The notes under the pieces: generated by a model
The model's input: the letters and a program-made list of their open reading frames with translations, nothing else
Database searches by the model: none
Told to the model about the DNA's origin: nothing
Made by a program: the position numbers and the translations under genes
In this document: positions 1 through 9,574 of the stretch, piece after piece
Position numbering within the stretch: the first letter of the stretch is position 1
Layout: the number at the start of each line of letters is the position of its first letter
DNA from: Prochlorococcus sp. AG-363-O06
GTDB lineage: Bacteria > Cyanobacteriota > Cyanobacteriia > PCC-6307 > Cyanobiaceae
Assembly (NCBI GenBank): GCA_003280085.1
Contig: QCFY01000006.1
Coordinates: 17,887 to 81,886, forward strand
Direction: 5' to 3'
DNA length: 64,000 nt

Positions 1-900
1 GGAAAGGTCAAGGGTCCTTTGGAAGAAATAATCCTCAATGCTGAAGGAGCTTCAAGAAATACTCAGCCAAAAACCATGATTGTTATACCAAGTACTCCAG
101 ATCTAAACCAACACAATGTGAGCTACTTTGGGAGAAGAAACGGGGGGCAACTTATAGGTCGTCAATTAGGCAATAACGCCGAAGACATTAGATCTGTTCT
201 TGCCAAAGCAGAATTAGTTCTTTTAGCAGAAGGGAACCTAGGTTCTGTTCGTCCAACAGCAATGTTATTAGACCAAGCAGTCCGAACAAGCGGGTACTAT
301 CAAGCAATCAAATTCTTCCCTCGTAAAAATGGGGGTAGCTATTCATTATGGCAACGCCTAGCTGAAGCACCTCGACCTATTAAGTTCACTAAGCAATTTT
401 CAAAACTTGCCAATCAATTAGCAGAAGGACCCAAAGGACTGGAAAAAGTGTTCAATGAAATAGCAAGAGAGCATATGATTGACGGTCATTTCCAATATCA
501 AGTAGAAGTTAGGGAAACAGCCATCCGCAAATTAGCCAACAACCCAAACGACATTGAATCAAGATGGATGCTTGCTTTATTATCTATCCTCACAAATAGA
601 CCAAGCGAAGCGTCTGAGCAATTTGGGGCCTTAGAGAAATTACTGCCAACCAATCCATGGCCAAGTGTCTACCTGAGTATCATTAGCCTTATAGAATGGA
701 ATCCATGGAAAGCCGCAGCAATAGCAGATCGTGCCCAAGCAATTCATAACTATCCAGTATTAGAAGGGTTAGGAGATTTAAGTGCTGTACTTAGCGGGGC
801 ATTTTGGCGACTGCCGGATGCCTCTAGGTCTCTACCAACTGCTTATGCAGAAATCAATCGTGAGCTTCAAAAATCCATAAAGATTGATCCTCAAGAATAA
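1..900 (+). CDS. C-terminal part of a TPR-like protein, 5' end outside window
   Basis: The reading frame is open from base 1 (GGA AAG GTC AAG) and runs 299 codons to TAA. A TTG at 19 could be read as a start, but the open frame upstream makes a truncated gene more likely. The second half (about residues 170-280) is helical and resembles tetratricopeptide repeats: it contains NPNDIESRWMLALLSI and LPTNPWPSVYLSI-type segments. No catalytic motif is visible and I do not recognise the family. It converges with ndhO, overlapping its 3' end by 10 bases. The role is unknown; a TPR scaffold is an inference from repeat character only. Confidence 0.7.
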   Translation, partial: GKVKGPLEEIILNAEGASRNTQPKTMIVIPSTPDLNQHNVSYFGRRNGGQLIGRQLGNNAEDIRSVLAKAELVLLAEGNLGSVRPTAMLLDQAVRTSGYYQAIKFFPRKNGGSYSLWQRLAEAPRPIKFTKQFSKLANQLAEGPKGLEKVFNEIAREHMIDGHFQYQVEVRETAIRKLANNPNDIESRWMLALLSILTNRPSEASEQFGALEKLLPTNPWPSVYLSIISLIEWNPWKAAAIADRAQAIHNYPVLEGLGDLSAVLSGAFWRLPDASRSLPTAYAEINRELQKSIKIDPQE

Positions 901-1136
901 TCTTCAAGTTGATCAATTCTCAACCAAACATCTGGTACAGGCATCCGCCATCGAATTTGTCCATATTCTCCTTTGACTGCTAACAATTCTCCTGGCCCTT
1001 CAAAAATATATCTAGGAGGTTCTGGATCACTAGCCTTAAATTCCTGACTATTCATATAAGCCATACGTTTAACTCTTACTAAAGCCCCTTTTCTCAAAGT
1101 TTTAGTCTTCTTTGGAGATTCTAAATCGTCAGGCAT
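891..1136 (-). CDS. ndhO: NAD(P)H-quinone oxidoreductase subunit O (NdhO)
   Basis: This 81-residue protein carries the NdhO signature: KGALVRVKRMAY near residue 16, then PPRYIFEGPGELLAVKGEYG and RWRMPVPDVWLRIDQLE at the C-terminus. NdhO is a small peripheral subunit specific to the photosynthetic NDH-1 complex of cyanobacteria and chloroplasts, on the cytoplasmic side of the thylakoid complex, where it affects cyclic electron flow and respiration. The length is as expected apart from a charged N-terminal extension of about 15 residues. The ATG start at 1136 opens onto a 210-base spacer shared with the divergent epimerase gene. Family assignment is firm. Confidence 0.93.
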   Translation of the reverse strand: MPDDLESPKKTKTLRKGALVRVKRMAYMNSQEFKASDPEPPRYIFEGPGELLAVKGEYGQIRWRMPVPDVWLRIDQLEDYS

Positions 1137-1346
1137 CTCAAAACCTTAAGAAAGTCCAAGTTAAAGCATCAAGCAATCAATTATCAATTTAGTTGCGTTT
1201 CTACTCTTAATCAAAATTTTATAGGCTGGGAATTTTCCCAAAAGAAAGTCAAAGCAATCCAAAGTCAATTAATTCGGCAAAGTCTTAAAGAGATCTACAA
1301 GTCTACTTAAAACCTCCTAGCCTACGCAAAGCAATTATTACTACCG

Positions 1347-2285
1347 ATGCACCTAGTCCTATTTGGCTGTAGTGGTTTTATAGGCCGCGCATTAATACCT
1401 TATTTATTAGATAATGGGCATCATTTGACAATTATTAGCAGGAAGGCTTCCAATAAATTGATTCAACCCAAGCATGAAAATCATTTAAATAGAATACAAC
1501 TAAACCCTGTAGATCCAACTAGCTGGACAAATGAAGAGTTATTAAAAGCCCTTGAAAAAGCAGAAGGTGTAATCAACCTTGTGGGCGAACCAATTGCTGA
1601 AAAGCGTTGGACAAATCCTCATTGCGAGAAAATTAAAGCCAGTCGAATAGAAAGCACAAAATTATTAGTTAATACACTTAGAGACTTGAAACGTCCTCCA
1701 AGAACTCTTATCAATGCATCTGCAATAGGGTTTTACGGAACCAGTCAAGATAAAGAGTTCACAGAGAATAGTCCTTGTGGAGACGACTTTCTGGCAACTC
1801 TTTGTGCAGACTGGGAGAAAGCCGCATCCACAAAGCCCAAGGCAACCCGTCTCGTTGTACTCCGAATAGGCATTGTCCTTGGGGGAGACGGAGGCGCATT
1901 AGGGAAAATGCTGCCAGTATTCAAAGCAGGGTTTGGAGGGCCTATCGGGAATGGCCTTCAATGGATGAGTTGGATACATAGGAAGGATCTATGTCAAATC
2001 ATTGAAGCATCACTATTAAAGAGACAATGTTCAGGCGTATTTAATGCTGTTGCCCCAGATAATGTAACGATGAAAGACTTTGCCAATGCACTTGGCAAAA
2101 GTCTTAGTCGCCCAAGCTTATTACCCGTTCCAGGTGCACTTTTAAAATTACTATTAGGTGATGGAGCACAAGTAGTTCTTAAAGGACAAAAAGTAACTTC
2201 GATCAAACTACAAAAGTTAGGTGTTAAATTAAAATATCCAACCCTCTATGAAGCTCTAAAAGACTGTGTGGGCGATATTAAATAA
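1347..2285 (+). CDS. TIGR01777 family NAD(P)-dependent epimerase (SDR-type)
   Basis: The 312-residue protein begins with a Rossmann nucleotide-binding motif, GCSGFIGRALIP, at residues 8-19. It has the family features NLVGEPIAEKRW near residue 83 and NASAIGFYG near 122, followed by RIGIVLGGDGGALGKMLP around 173. The last 50 residues match the DUF1731 tail of YfcH-like proteins. Members are often labelled cell-division inhibitor SulA-like, a name with little functional support. The substrate is unknown. ATG at 1347; the gene ends 3 bases before the convergent lipid-A-synthase-like gene. An NAD(P)-dependent sugar-nucleotide epimerase or reductase is the family-level inference. Confidence 0.88.
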   Translation: MHLVLFGCSGFIGRALIPYLLDNGHHLTIISRKASNKLIQPKHENHLNRIQLNPVDPTSWTNEELLKALEKAEGVINLVGEPIAEKRWTNPHCEKIKASRIESTKLLVNTLRDLKRPPRTLINASAIGFYGTSQDKEFTENSPCGDDFLATLCADWEKAASTKPKATRLVVLRIGIVLGGDGGALGKMLPVFKAGFGGPIGNGLQWMSWIHRKDLCQIIEASLLKRQCSGVFNAVAPDNVTMKDFANALGKSLSRPSLLPVPGALLKLLLGDGAQVVLKGQKVTSIKLQKLGVKLKYPTLYEALKDCVGDIK

Positions 2286-2288
2286 CAA

Positions 2289-3494
2289 TTAAAGTTCCGT
2301 TAGTAGTTGATTAATTGAATCAACTATTCTTCTTCCTCCTGAAAAGTCACCTAAGCGATTATCTGCGTTAATACGACAAGCCCTTTGTAAATTCGAATCA
2401 AACTTCAATCTAGCCAGTAAGTCTAAAGTTAACTGAGCAGTATCACGCAAACAACTAATTTCACCGGGCTCACCAGATGCACAAAAAACGGTAGGTCCCA
2501 ACAATCTACGTTGAGCCTCAGCAAAAGCAGGCGTGAATTGGGGGCCCTTTCCTACTAATTGAACAACAGGCTTTGATAAACCAACAGACTGCTCAGCCGC
2601 CGTGCCCGCCATAGAAAGCAAAATATCACTACTCCGCAGAACATCGGAAAAAGAATTGCGATGAACATTAATCGTGTAACCACCTTTCACTAATTGACTA
2701 AAGTTGGGTGAGTTAAAGTCAATTCTTAATATCCAACCGCTCTTAATTGCAACTCTCTGCAGTGAAGATGTATCTAATCTTGGTATTAAGGCCATATCCA
2801 AGCTGATATCTCCAGCCTCACAAAGCTTCTCTGGGAGGAACTCAATCGTACGGAGAATTAATTCAAGGTTATGATCTAACTCGGGGCGTCTACTGCCTGG
2901 CAATATACCTATACGATTATCATGTGTAGGTAAAGATATTGAAGATTCTAAAAGCTTTTCCATAAAAGGATTACCAAGAAACTCTACATCACGACCTAGT
3001 TGCAAAGTTAAATCCCTAGCTGTAAATTCATCCCTAGTATAAATTGACAAAAAATGATTACTAGATAATAAGCTCGAGCAAGGCCAAGGGAGTTTCAAGT
3101 GTCCTTCATAATGACTTGAATAAGCAACTAAATAAGAAACAACAGGCTTTCGAGCTAACCATGCTGCAGCAACTGGAACGATGTCACCAATAGCGATCAA
3201 TAAATCATATTTATAGGCAATTCTCAATAATCTAAAAATACGAGTAATCAAATACCACAATTGACCTTCTATTAATTCTGTTATGCGACCACTAAGACTT
3301 GTATATCCAATACCTCCAGTACTGAATTGTTGAGGAGAACCAATAATAGGAATTCCAGCATCTAAATAAGCATGACCTCTACCCACTATTGGTAGAGAAT
3401 CTACTTGATGACCAAATTCTTTTAAGCCAGATCCTAAAACAGCTCCAGAAATATCTTCTCCATGACCATTACTAATCAATAAAAGTCTAGCCAA
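2289..3494 (-). CDS. Lipid-A-disaccharide synthase-related protein (TIGR03492 type)
   Basis: The 401-residue protein starts LLLISNGHGEDISGAVLG, the opening typical of cyanobacterial lipid-A-disaccharide-synthase-related proteins. A GT-B glycosyltransferase fold is suggested by GILPGSRRPELDHNLELIL near residue 197 and by SDILLSMAGTAAEQSVGLSKPVV near 289, the usual donor-binding region. The family is distinct from true LpxB and its acceptor is not established. The start is TTG at 3494, one base after the stop of the upstream TPR gene, so the two are probably one transcript and translationally coupled. Envelope glycolipid synthesis is a plausible but unproven role. Confidence 0.82.
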   Translation of the reverse strand: MARLLLISNGHGEDISGAVLGSGLKEFGHQVDSLPIVGRGHAYLDAGIPIIGSPQQFSTGGIGYTSLSGRITELIEGQLWYLITRIFRLLRIAYKYDLLIAIGDIVPVAAAWLARKPVVSYLVAYSSHYEGHLKLPWPCSSLLSSNHFLSIYTRDEFTARDLTLQLGRDVEFLGNPFMEKLLESSISLPTHDNRIGILPGSRRPELDHNLELILRTIEFLPEKLCEAGDISLDMALIPRLDTSSLQRVAIKSGWILRIDFNSPNFSQLVKGGYTINVHRNSFSDVLRSSDILLSMAGTAAEQSVGLSKPVVQLVGKGPQFTPAFAEAQRRLLGPTVFCASGEPGEISCLRDTAQLTLDLLARLKFDSNLQRACRINADNRLGDFSGGRRIVDSINQLLTEL

Positions 3495-3495
3495 A

Positions 3496-3915
3496 TCAAA
3501 GTTCCAGCCACTGTTGAACTTTTAATAATGACTGCCAGCCTGGTTTCCTCTTTAATCCATCTTCCAAAGAGCTTCTTAACTCTTTCTCAAAGTCTGGCAA
3601 TGTAATTAATATCCTTTTAACAAACTCAATGTGATCTCTAACACCCTTGGACCCTGTCTCCAACAATGCCAAGCTTAAGTTAATTCTTGCTTGAGGATCT
3701 TGTGCATTGAGCTTGACTGCCATGCGAGCTGAACGAAGTGCATCCTGATTCTTGTCAGATAGCAACTGCAGCCAAGCCAAGCAAGTCCAACCAGCCGATT
3801 GATTAGGTGTTGAAGCCGTAATAGCCTCAAAATCTCCAATAACGTCACTCACAGGCGCTCCGGACTGATAACGCTCCATGGCCTGATTGAATAAGCTTTC
3901 TTGGGAATTCTCCAT
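3496..3915 (-). CDS. Small TPR-like hypothetical protein
   Basis: The protein is 139 residues from ATG at 3915; a TTG nine bases further upstream is also in frame. It contains about two TPR-like helical pairs (SAGWTCLAWLQLLSDKNQDALRS is a typical A/B helix region; a second follows at DPQARINLSLALLETGS). No transmembrane segment or signal is visible. It lies directly upstream of the lipid-A-disaccharide-synthase-like gene with 1-base spacing, suggesting a shared transcript. Partner binding is inferred from the repeat type; nothing identifies a pathway. Confidence 0.7.
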   Translation of the reverse strand: MENSQESLFNQAMERYQSGAPVSDVIGDFEAITASTPNQSAGWTCLAWLQLLSDKNQDALRSARMAVKLNAQDPQARINLSLALLETGSKGVRDHIEFVKRILITLPDFEKELRSSLEDGLKRKPGWQSLLKVQQWLEL

Positions 3916-3971
3916 GAAATTCAACTAGTCAACAAACTGTTTTTGACGCAAAATCATCTAAAAGGTCCATG

Positions 3972-4364
3972 TCAAACCGCAAAAGAACTGCCGCAACCAC
4001 AAGTCTGAGTCGCATTTGGATTAGTAAAGTTAAAACCACCTCCAATTAGCTCAGTACTGAAATCCAATTGCATTCCATATATATAGAGAAGACTTTTAGG
4101 ATCACAAATCACTCTAAAACTAGCCCCATCTTTAGTGAGGTATTCATAAATCTCATCTTCTTCTTTAATATCTGAAGAGGCTACAAAATTCATTGTATAG
4201 CTCATCCCACTGCATCCACCAGATCGAACACCTACTCTTAATACCTGATCTTCGCCTTGCTCAAGACAAAGACAAGCCAGCTGGTTCATAGCAGGTCCTG
4301 TAATAAGAATGCCTTTCCCATCACTGGCTGAATGAGCTGTCTGAGCATGGGTTGAACTAGTCAT
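3972..4364 (-). CDS. sufA: A-type iron-sulfur carrier (SufA/IscA/ErpA family)
   Basis: The 130-residue protein has the three-cysteine pattern of A-type Fe-S carriers: Cys51 in SGGCSGM and Cys122 plus Cys124 in TCGCGSS near the C-terminus. A-type proteins accept and deliver Fe-S clusters. An N-terminal extension of about 17 residues precedes the conserved domain. ATG at 4364; crtQ is divergent across about 110 bases. It is separated by about 48 kb from sufBCDS in this window, so it is not in the suf operon. The choice between the SufA and IscA name is conventional; the family is certain. Confidence 0.9.
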   Translation of the reverse strand: MTSSTHAQTAHSASDGKGILITGPAMNQLACLCLEQGEDQVLRVGVRSGGCSGMSYTMNFVASSDIKEEDEIYEYLTKDGASFRVICDPKSLLYIYGMQLDFSTELIGGGFNFTNPNATQTCGCGSSFAV

Positions 4365-4476
4365 TGGATTATATGTTGAATACTTTGGACCACTTTATTG
4401 AGTGAAAATGAATTTTATCCTGTAAACGGATAGTCCAATTATAAATATAGTCATAAAGTTGATTTTTTCTAAAAGG

Positions 4477-5937
4477 GTGCAGATTGCAATAGTTGGCTCT
4501 GGTCTGGCTGGACTTACAGCAGCTGTCGATCTTGTCGATGCAGGTCATTCCGTCAACCTCTACGAGGCTAGACCCTTCGTGGGGGGCAAAGTAGGTAGCT
4601 GGGAAGATCCAGATGGGAATCACATTGAGATGGGCCTACATGTCTTCTTTTTCAACTACGCCAATCTTTTCGCTTTAATGCGGAAAGTAGGTGCAATTGA
4701 AAATCTTCTGCCGAAAGACCACACACATCTATTTGTGAATCGTGGGGGGGATCTGCGATCTCTAGACTTTCGTTTTGCACTTGGAGCACCTTTTAATGGC
4801 CTAAAAGCATTCTTTACAACACCCCAATTAACTTGGATAGACAAACTCCGAAATGCATTGGCTTTAGGCACTAGTCCAATTGTTAGGGGTCTAGTGGATT
4901 ACGAAGGTGCTATGCAAACTATTAGAGCACTTGATTCACTTAGCTTCCGGCAATGGTTCCTCAACCATGGTGGCAGTCAAAAAAGTATTGAAAGAATGTG
5001 GAATCCAATAGCATATGCGTTGGGATTTATCGATTGTGAAGCAATCTCAGCAAGATGCATGCTGACAATTTTTATGATGTTTGCTGCAAAAACAGAAGCT
5101 TCAAAATTAAATCTATTAAAAGGTTCTCCGCATAATTGGCTTACAAAGCCAATTCTTGAATACATAGAAGCAAAAGGTGGCAAGCTTCATTTACGCAATC
5201 GTGTAAATGAAATTATTTTCAATCAGGGGGAAAACCCAAAGATAACTGGACTCAAATTAAATACTCCTGAAGGAGAAAAAATAATAACTGCAGATCAATA
5301 CTTAGCTGCTTGTGATGTACCTGGAATTCAGAAATTAATTCCAAAGGAATGGAAGAAATTTCAGCAATTTAAACTCATTGATAAACTCAAGGCAGTCCCA
5401 GTTGCCACAGTTCAATTACGTTACGATGGATGGGTTACTGAATTAGAAAATAGCTCTAAAAGAAATAATCTTGAATCTGCTTCTGGATTAAATAACTTAC
5501 TGTATACAGCAGATGCAGATTTTAGTTGCTTCGCGGATTTAGCACTAGCTAGTCCAGAAGATTATCGGAAAAAAGATCTTGGTTCTCTACTTCAATGCGT
5601 GCTTACTCCTGGTGATCCTTGGATCGCCCAATCAGTCGAAAAAATTGTCACTCATACAGATTCTCAGGTGAGAGAGCTTTTCCCATCGTCCAGGGAGCTG
5701 AATTTGGTTTGGAGTAATGTTGTCAAACTAGCCCAATCTCTCTATAGAGAGGCTCCAGGTATGGAACCATACAGACCAAAACAATCAACTCCTATAAGTA
5801 ATTTTTTCTTAGCTGGTAGTTATACCAAGCAGGATTATATCGACTCTATGGAAGGTGCCACTATGAGTGGGCATTTAGCTGCTGCTGCAATGCTTGGGCA
5901 AAAAGTCATGCTTTCAAGTAACTCTTCGGTAGCTTAG
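4477..5937 (+). CDS. crtQ: Zeta-carotene desaturase
   Basis: CrtQ-type desaturases convert zeta-carotene to lycopene, using FAD, in carotenoid synthesis at the membrane. The protein begins [19 protein letters not shown], the FAD dinucleotide-binding motif, then [16 protein letters not shown] and [19 protein letters not shown], both diagnostic of plant/cyanobacterial zeta-carotene desaturase rather than phytoene desaturase. The C-terminal amine-oxidase segment [19 protein letters not shown] is intact. I chose GTG at 4477 (486 aa) because homologues begin just before the FAD motif; a TTG at 4459 would add six residues. The stop is followed two bases later by the START-like gene, so they are probably cotranscribed. 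Confidence 0.93.
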   Translation: MQIAIVGSGLAGLTAAVDLVDAGHSVNLYEARPFVGGKVGSWEDPDGNHIEMGLHVFFFNYANLFALMRKVGAIENLLPKDHTHLFVNRGGDLRSLDFRFALGAPFNGLKAFFTTPQLTWIDKLRNALALGTSPIVRGLVDYEGAMQTIRALDSLSFRQWFLNHGGSQKSIERMWNPIAYALGFIDCEAISARCMLTIFMMFAAKTEASKLNLLKGSPHNWLTKPILEYIEAKGGKLHLRNRVNEIIFNQGENPKITGLKLNTPEGEKIITADQYLAACDVPGIQKLIPKEWKKFQQFKLIDKLKAVPVATVQLRYDGWVTELENSSKRNNLESASGLNNLLYTADADFSCFADLALASPEDYRKKDLGSLLQCVLTPGDPWIAQSVEKIVTHTDSQVRELFPSSRELNLVWSNVVKLAQSLYREAPGMEPYRPKQSTPISNFFLAGSYTKQDYIDSMEGATMSGHLAAAAMLGQKVMLSSNSSVA

Positions 5938-5939
5938 AA

Positions 5940-6398
5940 ATGGGACGCTGGCTTAATCACACTGTTACTACTGAAATCAAAGCTCCCGTTGAAAGAGTAT
6001 GGGCGATCTGGAGTGACCTAGAAGCAATGCCCCTATGGATGAGCTGGATTGAATCAGTTAAAACAATTGACCAATCAGCTACAACACTCCCAGATCTAAC
6101 TGAATGGACACTGGCAGCAAATGGTTTTCGTTTTAAATGGAAAGCTCAAATTAATGAAAGAATTGAAGCCCAAAAACTAAAATGGGAATCTGTTGGTGGT
6201 CTTCCTACAAAAGGATGTGTTCGTTTCTACTGTGAAGACGAAAAGCACACAGTTGTTAAGCTAAATATTGAATATGAACTACCTAAAGTATTAGCACCCT
6301 TAATGGAGCCAAGCATATTAGGAGGTATGGTCACCAACGAATTGCAAGCTAATCTTGATAGATTTCGAGACCTAGTAGAAAGTAATTATGGCCTATAA
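5940..6398 (+). CDS. SRPBCC/START-fold protein (cyclase/dehydrase family)
   Basis: The 152-residue protein has the start of a polyketide-cyclase/Coq10-like fold: TTEIKAPVERVWAIWSDLEAMPLWMSWIESV near the N-terminus, then a beta-rich centre with KWKAQINERIEAQKLKWESVGGLPTKG. Such folds enclose a hydrophobic cavity and bind lipids or quinones. ATG at 5940 is two bases after the crtQ stop, so it very likely shares its mRNA; this arrangement suggests a lipid- or carotenoid-related role, which is inference. No catalytic residue can be assigned. It converges with hemD across 40 bases. Confidence 0.8.
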   Translation: MGRWLNHTVTTEIKAPVERVWAIWSDLEAMPLWMSWIESVKTIDQSATTLPDLTEWTLAANGFRFKWKAQINERIEAQKLKWESVGGLPTKGCVRFYCEDEKHTVVKLNIEYELPKVLAPLMEPSILGGMVTNELQANLDRFRDLVESNYGL

Positions 6399-6438
6399 TA
6401 ACCTCCTTGGATTCTAATATCGATAGCAATAGGAAAGA

Positions 6439-7242
6439 TCAAGCCTTAAAAGCCTCTATGCATGCTAATGCCAGACCTTCTAAGTCATGAGGATGTGCTT
6501 CTTTATCAACTCTAGAAAAATACTTTTTGCAGCTCAAGCTTGTTTGAGGGCCAATTGAAATCAACTTTATATCTTCAAGCTTGCTAAGCCATTCATTACC
6601 AAAATATTTCTCGAGAAGATGAGAAGAATGCCTGACTGTTTTACCACTTGTAAAAACAATCGCATCAACTTTGGAAGATTGAATTGACTGCAAAGTTATT
6701 GCTGGGATTACTTCCGGGCACCTAGACTCATACGCTGGGACCTCTTCAACAACCATTCCAAGCTCTTCGAAAACATTAGCCAAAATATTTCGCCCACCAC
6801 TTTGAACTCTGGGAAGCAAAATCCTTAATCCAAGCTTTGATTCAGGGAAATTCTCTAAAAGGCTTTCTGCCACAAAGTCAGGTGGAATGAAATCTGTTTT
6901 TACTCCGATGGTTTCGAGAGTTTTAGCAGTCTTCTTTCCAACTGCTGCAATTTTAAATTGGCCTGATCCAGAAGCAAGATCTTTGCCCATTAAATGCAAT
7001 CTTTCTTGGATCGCAACTACACCATTACTGCTAGAAAAAATCAACCAGTCAAAATCATCTAGCCTTTTCAAGGCGTTATCAAGAGCAGTCCAATCATCAG
7101 GAGGGCCGATGATCAAAGCTGGTAAATCCAAAACATTAGCTCCTATTTTTTCAAAGATTCGACGAGCTTCGGCTTGTTGATGTTGGGATCTAGTAATTAT
7201 AATTCTTTTGCCTTGAAGAGATTGGGAAGATTTAAAACTCAT
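6439..7242 (-). CDS. hemD: Uroporphyrinogen-III synthase
   Basis: HemD closes and rearranges hydroxymethylbilane to uroporphyrinogen III, the branch point to chlorophyll, haem and sirohaem. The 267-residue protein is weakly conserved as the family always is, but shows GKRIIITRSQHQQAE at the N-terminus, DWLIFSSSNGV near residue 64 and DAIVFTSGKTVRH near 192, followed by LISIGPQTS, the usual order. ATG at 7242. It lies 20 bases downstream of the GH3 gene on the same strand, so readthrough is likely. Confidence 0.87.
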   Translation of the reverse strand: MSFKSSQSLQGKRIIITRSQHQQAEARRIFEKIGANVLDLPALIIGPPDDWTALDNALKRLDDFDWLIFSSSNGVVAIQERLHLMGKDLASGSGQFKIAAVGKKTAKTLETIGVKTDFIPPDFVAESLLENFPESKLGLRILLPRVQSGGRNILANVFEELGMVVEEVPAYESRCPEVIPAITLQSIQSSKVDAIVFTSGKTVRHSSHLLEKYFGNEWLSKLEDIKLISIGPQTSLSCKKYFSRVDKEAHPHDLEGLALACIEAFKA

Positions 7243-7262
7243 AATTCAAATTCCTAAAGAGA

Positions 7263-8912
7263 TCAATCAGTAAATTCTTGAAGCAGTGGATTATGAGCAT
7301 ACTGACTTTGATCAATAGATGGAAATAAAAGTGAAAGAACTTTTGCTTGGGCCTCATTGGTTTGAGCAGGGCTATATACAGCTGGTAAAGATTGATCCAA
7401 AACATCTAACAAAAGATTCCAAATATAAGGACTGCCATAAACAGCTAACCCAGACAATAACTCTTCTTTTTGAAGTTGGTTAACTACTTCAACCCATGGT
7501 TCTTGGCTAAAGTTTTTCGCATGGAATGGGTTGCCCCGAATAAATAATTGAAGGAATATTGATCCATGTTGAAAATTTGTCAAATCAATTGGCTCTGCAA
7601 AATTATCTTTCCAAGGCTTAATACTCATGTCATGAGTAATAAGCGATTTATAACCAGCTATCTTTGGTATACGAATTGCAGGAGCCTGCTTAGAAAGAGT
7701 CGTACTAGATAAAACAGAGTCAACCCTTATCAAGTTCAAACCATGATTATTATTTTGAATTGAGACTGGATTACGGACCTCTATAGAGGTATTGATCAAT
7801 TCTTCAACTAAAGCCCGATCCTGTAAAGATTCAAATTCCTGATCCTGAAAATCAAAAAAAGGATCATTAGTGGAATCAGAAGCGTTCTGAACTATTAATA
7901 AGGCTTCTCTCCTACGTGTTAAGGCCTGATGCAATCTATCAAGTGGTATACGGCCTGACATTAAAGCCAGGCAAATTGCATTTATAGCTTCCAGAGGGGA
8001 CTCTGGCATAAGAATTAAATCTACACCAGCAGAAAAAGCCTTTACAGCAGCCTCTCCAGGGCCGTATCGATCAGTAATTGCTTTCATGACAAGAGCATCA
8101 GTAACAATTAAGCCTTGGAAACCCATTTGCTTTCTAAGTATTTCCGAAATTAAATAATCAGAAAAAGTAGCAATATTCCCAGCATCAATTTGATTTAAAA
8201 GTAAATGGCCAGTCATCACACTATTAACACCATGAGTTATGGCCGCTTGAAAAGGAATTAATTCCAATTCTCTAAGTCGCTGAATATTATGATTAAGAAA
8301 AGGCAAGTCCAAATGAGAATCAATTTCTGTATCTCCATGCCCTGGATAATGTTTTGCACAGGAAAGTACTCTTTGCGACGCAAGTCCCTTGATGAATGCT
8401 GATGTAAGGTCTGCAACGACTTCACACTCAGAACCCCAAGCACGAACATTAATGACTGGATTATCAGGGTTAGTATTCACATCACAAACTGGTGCAAGAA
8501 CCCAATTCAGGCCACAGCGTCTAGCTTGAGTACCTATAGAATGACCATAATTTTCAGCAAGTTGTATAGCCTTTGTCGAATCTTTGGAATAGATATTAGA
8601 AATTGCCATTGGAGGAGCGAACCAACTTCCACCTGCAAACCTCTGACCTAAACCTTCTTCAATATCAGCACAAAGCAGCAAAGGTTTCGTAGACCACTTT
8701 CTTAATGTCCTGCAACGATACTCAAGCTCAACAATAGATCCACCAAACAAAATAACTCCTCCCACCCCTGCTTGAAGAAGTTGTTGAAGTTCATTGTTAG
8801 CTAATTCCCATTGAGGATAATCTCTCTGAGAGTCGCAAGCATGTGCGCTACACCTAACAACCAATAATTCGGCAACTTTTTCTTTTAGGTCAGGAGGAAT
8901 GCCTGAAGTCAT
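7263..8912 (-). CDS. Glycoside hydrolase family 3, NagZ-like beta-N-acetylglucosaminidase
   Basis: The 549-residue protein has the GH3 NagZ core: LLLCADIEEGLGQRF, the histidine loop KHYPGHGDTEIDSHLDLP, and the nucleophile region GLIVTDALVMKAI with Asp as expected. NagZ enzymes remove GlcNAc from muropeptides in peptidoglycan recycling. Escherichia NagZ is about 340 residues; here about 200 extra C-terminal residues follow with no motif I recognise. No signal peptide is visible, which fits cytoplasmic recycling. The ATG overlaps the rbfA stop by one base (TAATG), so the two are translationally coupled. anmK in the same window fits the same pathway. Confidence 0.87.
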   Translation of the reverse strand: MTSGIPPDLKEKVAELLVVRCSAHACDSQRDYPQWELANNELQQLLQAGVGGVILFGGSIVELEYRCRTLRKWSTKPLLLCADIEEGLGQRFAGGSWFAPPMAISNIYSKDSTKAIQLAENYGHSIGTQARRCGLNWVLAPVCDVNTNPDNPVINVRAWGSECEVVADLTSAFIKGLASQRVLSCAKHYPGHGDTEIDSHLDLPFLNHNIQRLRELELIPFQAAITHGVNSVMTGHLLLNQIDAGNIATFSDYLISEILRKQMGFQGLIVTDALVMKAITDRYGPGEAAVKAFSAGVDLILMPESPLEAINAICLALMSGRIPLDRLHQALTRRREALLIVQNASDSTNDPFFDFQDQEFESLQDRALVEELINTSIEVRNPVSIQNNNHGLNLIRVDSVLSSTTLSKQAPAIRIPKIAGYKSLITHDMSIKPWKDNFAEPIDLTNFQHGSIFLQLFIRGNPFHAKNFSQEPWVEVVNQLQKEELLSGLAVYGSPYIWNLLLDVLDQSLPAVYSPAQTNEAQAKVLSLLFPSIDQSQYAHNPLLQEFTD

Positions 8913-9307
8913 TAATTTGGATCAAATTCAGAAGAAGATGGATTCCGACTTTTGCGCTCTTCTTCTAATTTTTCCAAAAGACTAAGTATTTCTGTGCCTT
9001 TCTCAATACCTCTATCAAATTGGAACCTAACTTCTGGAGCCCTCCTCATCTGCAACCTCCTGCCTAGCTCACCCTTAAAAAAATGACTTGCAGCATTCAA
9101 ACCAGCCATCACTTCATCCCTGTGATCAACTTCGCCATAGATACTCACAAAAATCTTGCAATGTTGTAAATCACCTGAAACATCAACTTCAGTAATAGTC
9201 ACCATACCTTTATTCACCCTTTCATCTCTAATACCATTCATTAAAATCTGACTCACCTCTCTACGAATGAGTGCGGCAACTCTTTCAACTCGACGTCCCT
9301 GGGCCAT
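8912..9307 (-). CDS. rbfA: Ribosome-binding factor A
   Basis: RbfA binds the 30S subunit during 16S rRNA maturation. The 131-residue protein has the typical start [18 protein letters not shown], then [20 protein letters not shown] and the C-terminal [17 protein letters not shown] of the KH-like fold. A short acidic tail follows. ATG at 9307; the stop overlaps the GH3 start by one base, and the Ycf33-like gene ends two bases upstream, so all three form one tight minus-strand operon with hemD following. Confidence 0.94.
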   Translation of the reverse strand: MAQGRRVERVAALIRREVSQILMNGIRDERVNKGMVTITEVDVSGDLQHCKIFVSIYGEVDHRDEVMAGLNAASHFFKGELGRRLQMRRAPEVRFQFDRGIEKGTEILSLLEKLEEERKSRNPSSSEFDPN

Positions 9308-9309
9308 AA

Positions 9310-9516
9310 TTATGAAATTGGAGTGGGGAAAACCATTGCTTGTAAAACAAGTAGCAGAGTGATTAACCCACTAATAAATGCCCCAATAAGAGATATAGCT
9401 GTAATGGGGTTCTTGCTACGTTTAATAAGAGGCTCTAAGAGCGCAGTAAAAACGCCAAGAATTATTGTAATGAGGTACTTAGGATACCTAGAAACATTTG
9501 AGAAGAATTCACCCAT
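9310..9516 (-). CDS. ycf33: DUF751/Ycf33 family small membrane protein
   Basis: The 68-residue protein has two hydrophobic segments, roughly residues 15-28 and 38-60, after a polar start ([19 protein letters not shown]). This layout and the phrase [17 protein letters not shown] match the DUF751 family, which corresponds to chloroplast Ycf33 and is restricted to oxygenic phototrophs. The function is not known; a thylakoid membrane location is inferred from family distribution. It heads the rbfA operon: its stop is two bases before the rbfA ATG. Confidence 0.8.
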   Translation of the reverse strand: MGEFFSNVSRYPKYLITIILGVFTALLEPLIKRSKNPITAISLIGAFISGLITLLLVLQAMVFPTPIS

Positions 9517-9574
9517 TGCATGAAAATGCTATTTAATTTGCTGGTTGATTTGCCTGTCTTTGCCTAGAGGGGCC

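Noticed and set aside
4369..4623. 84-codon minus-strand frame opposite the crtQ start
   Set aside because: Overlaps the well-supported FAD-binding start of crtQ and has no protein-like features.
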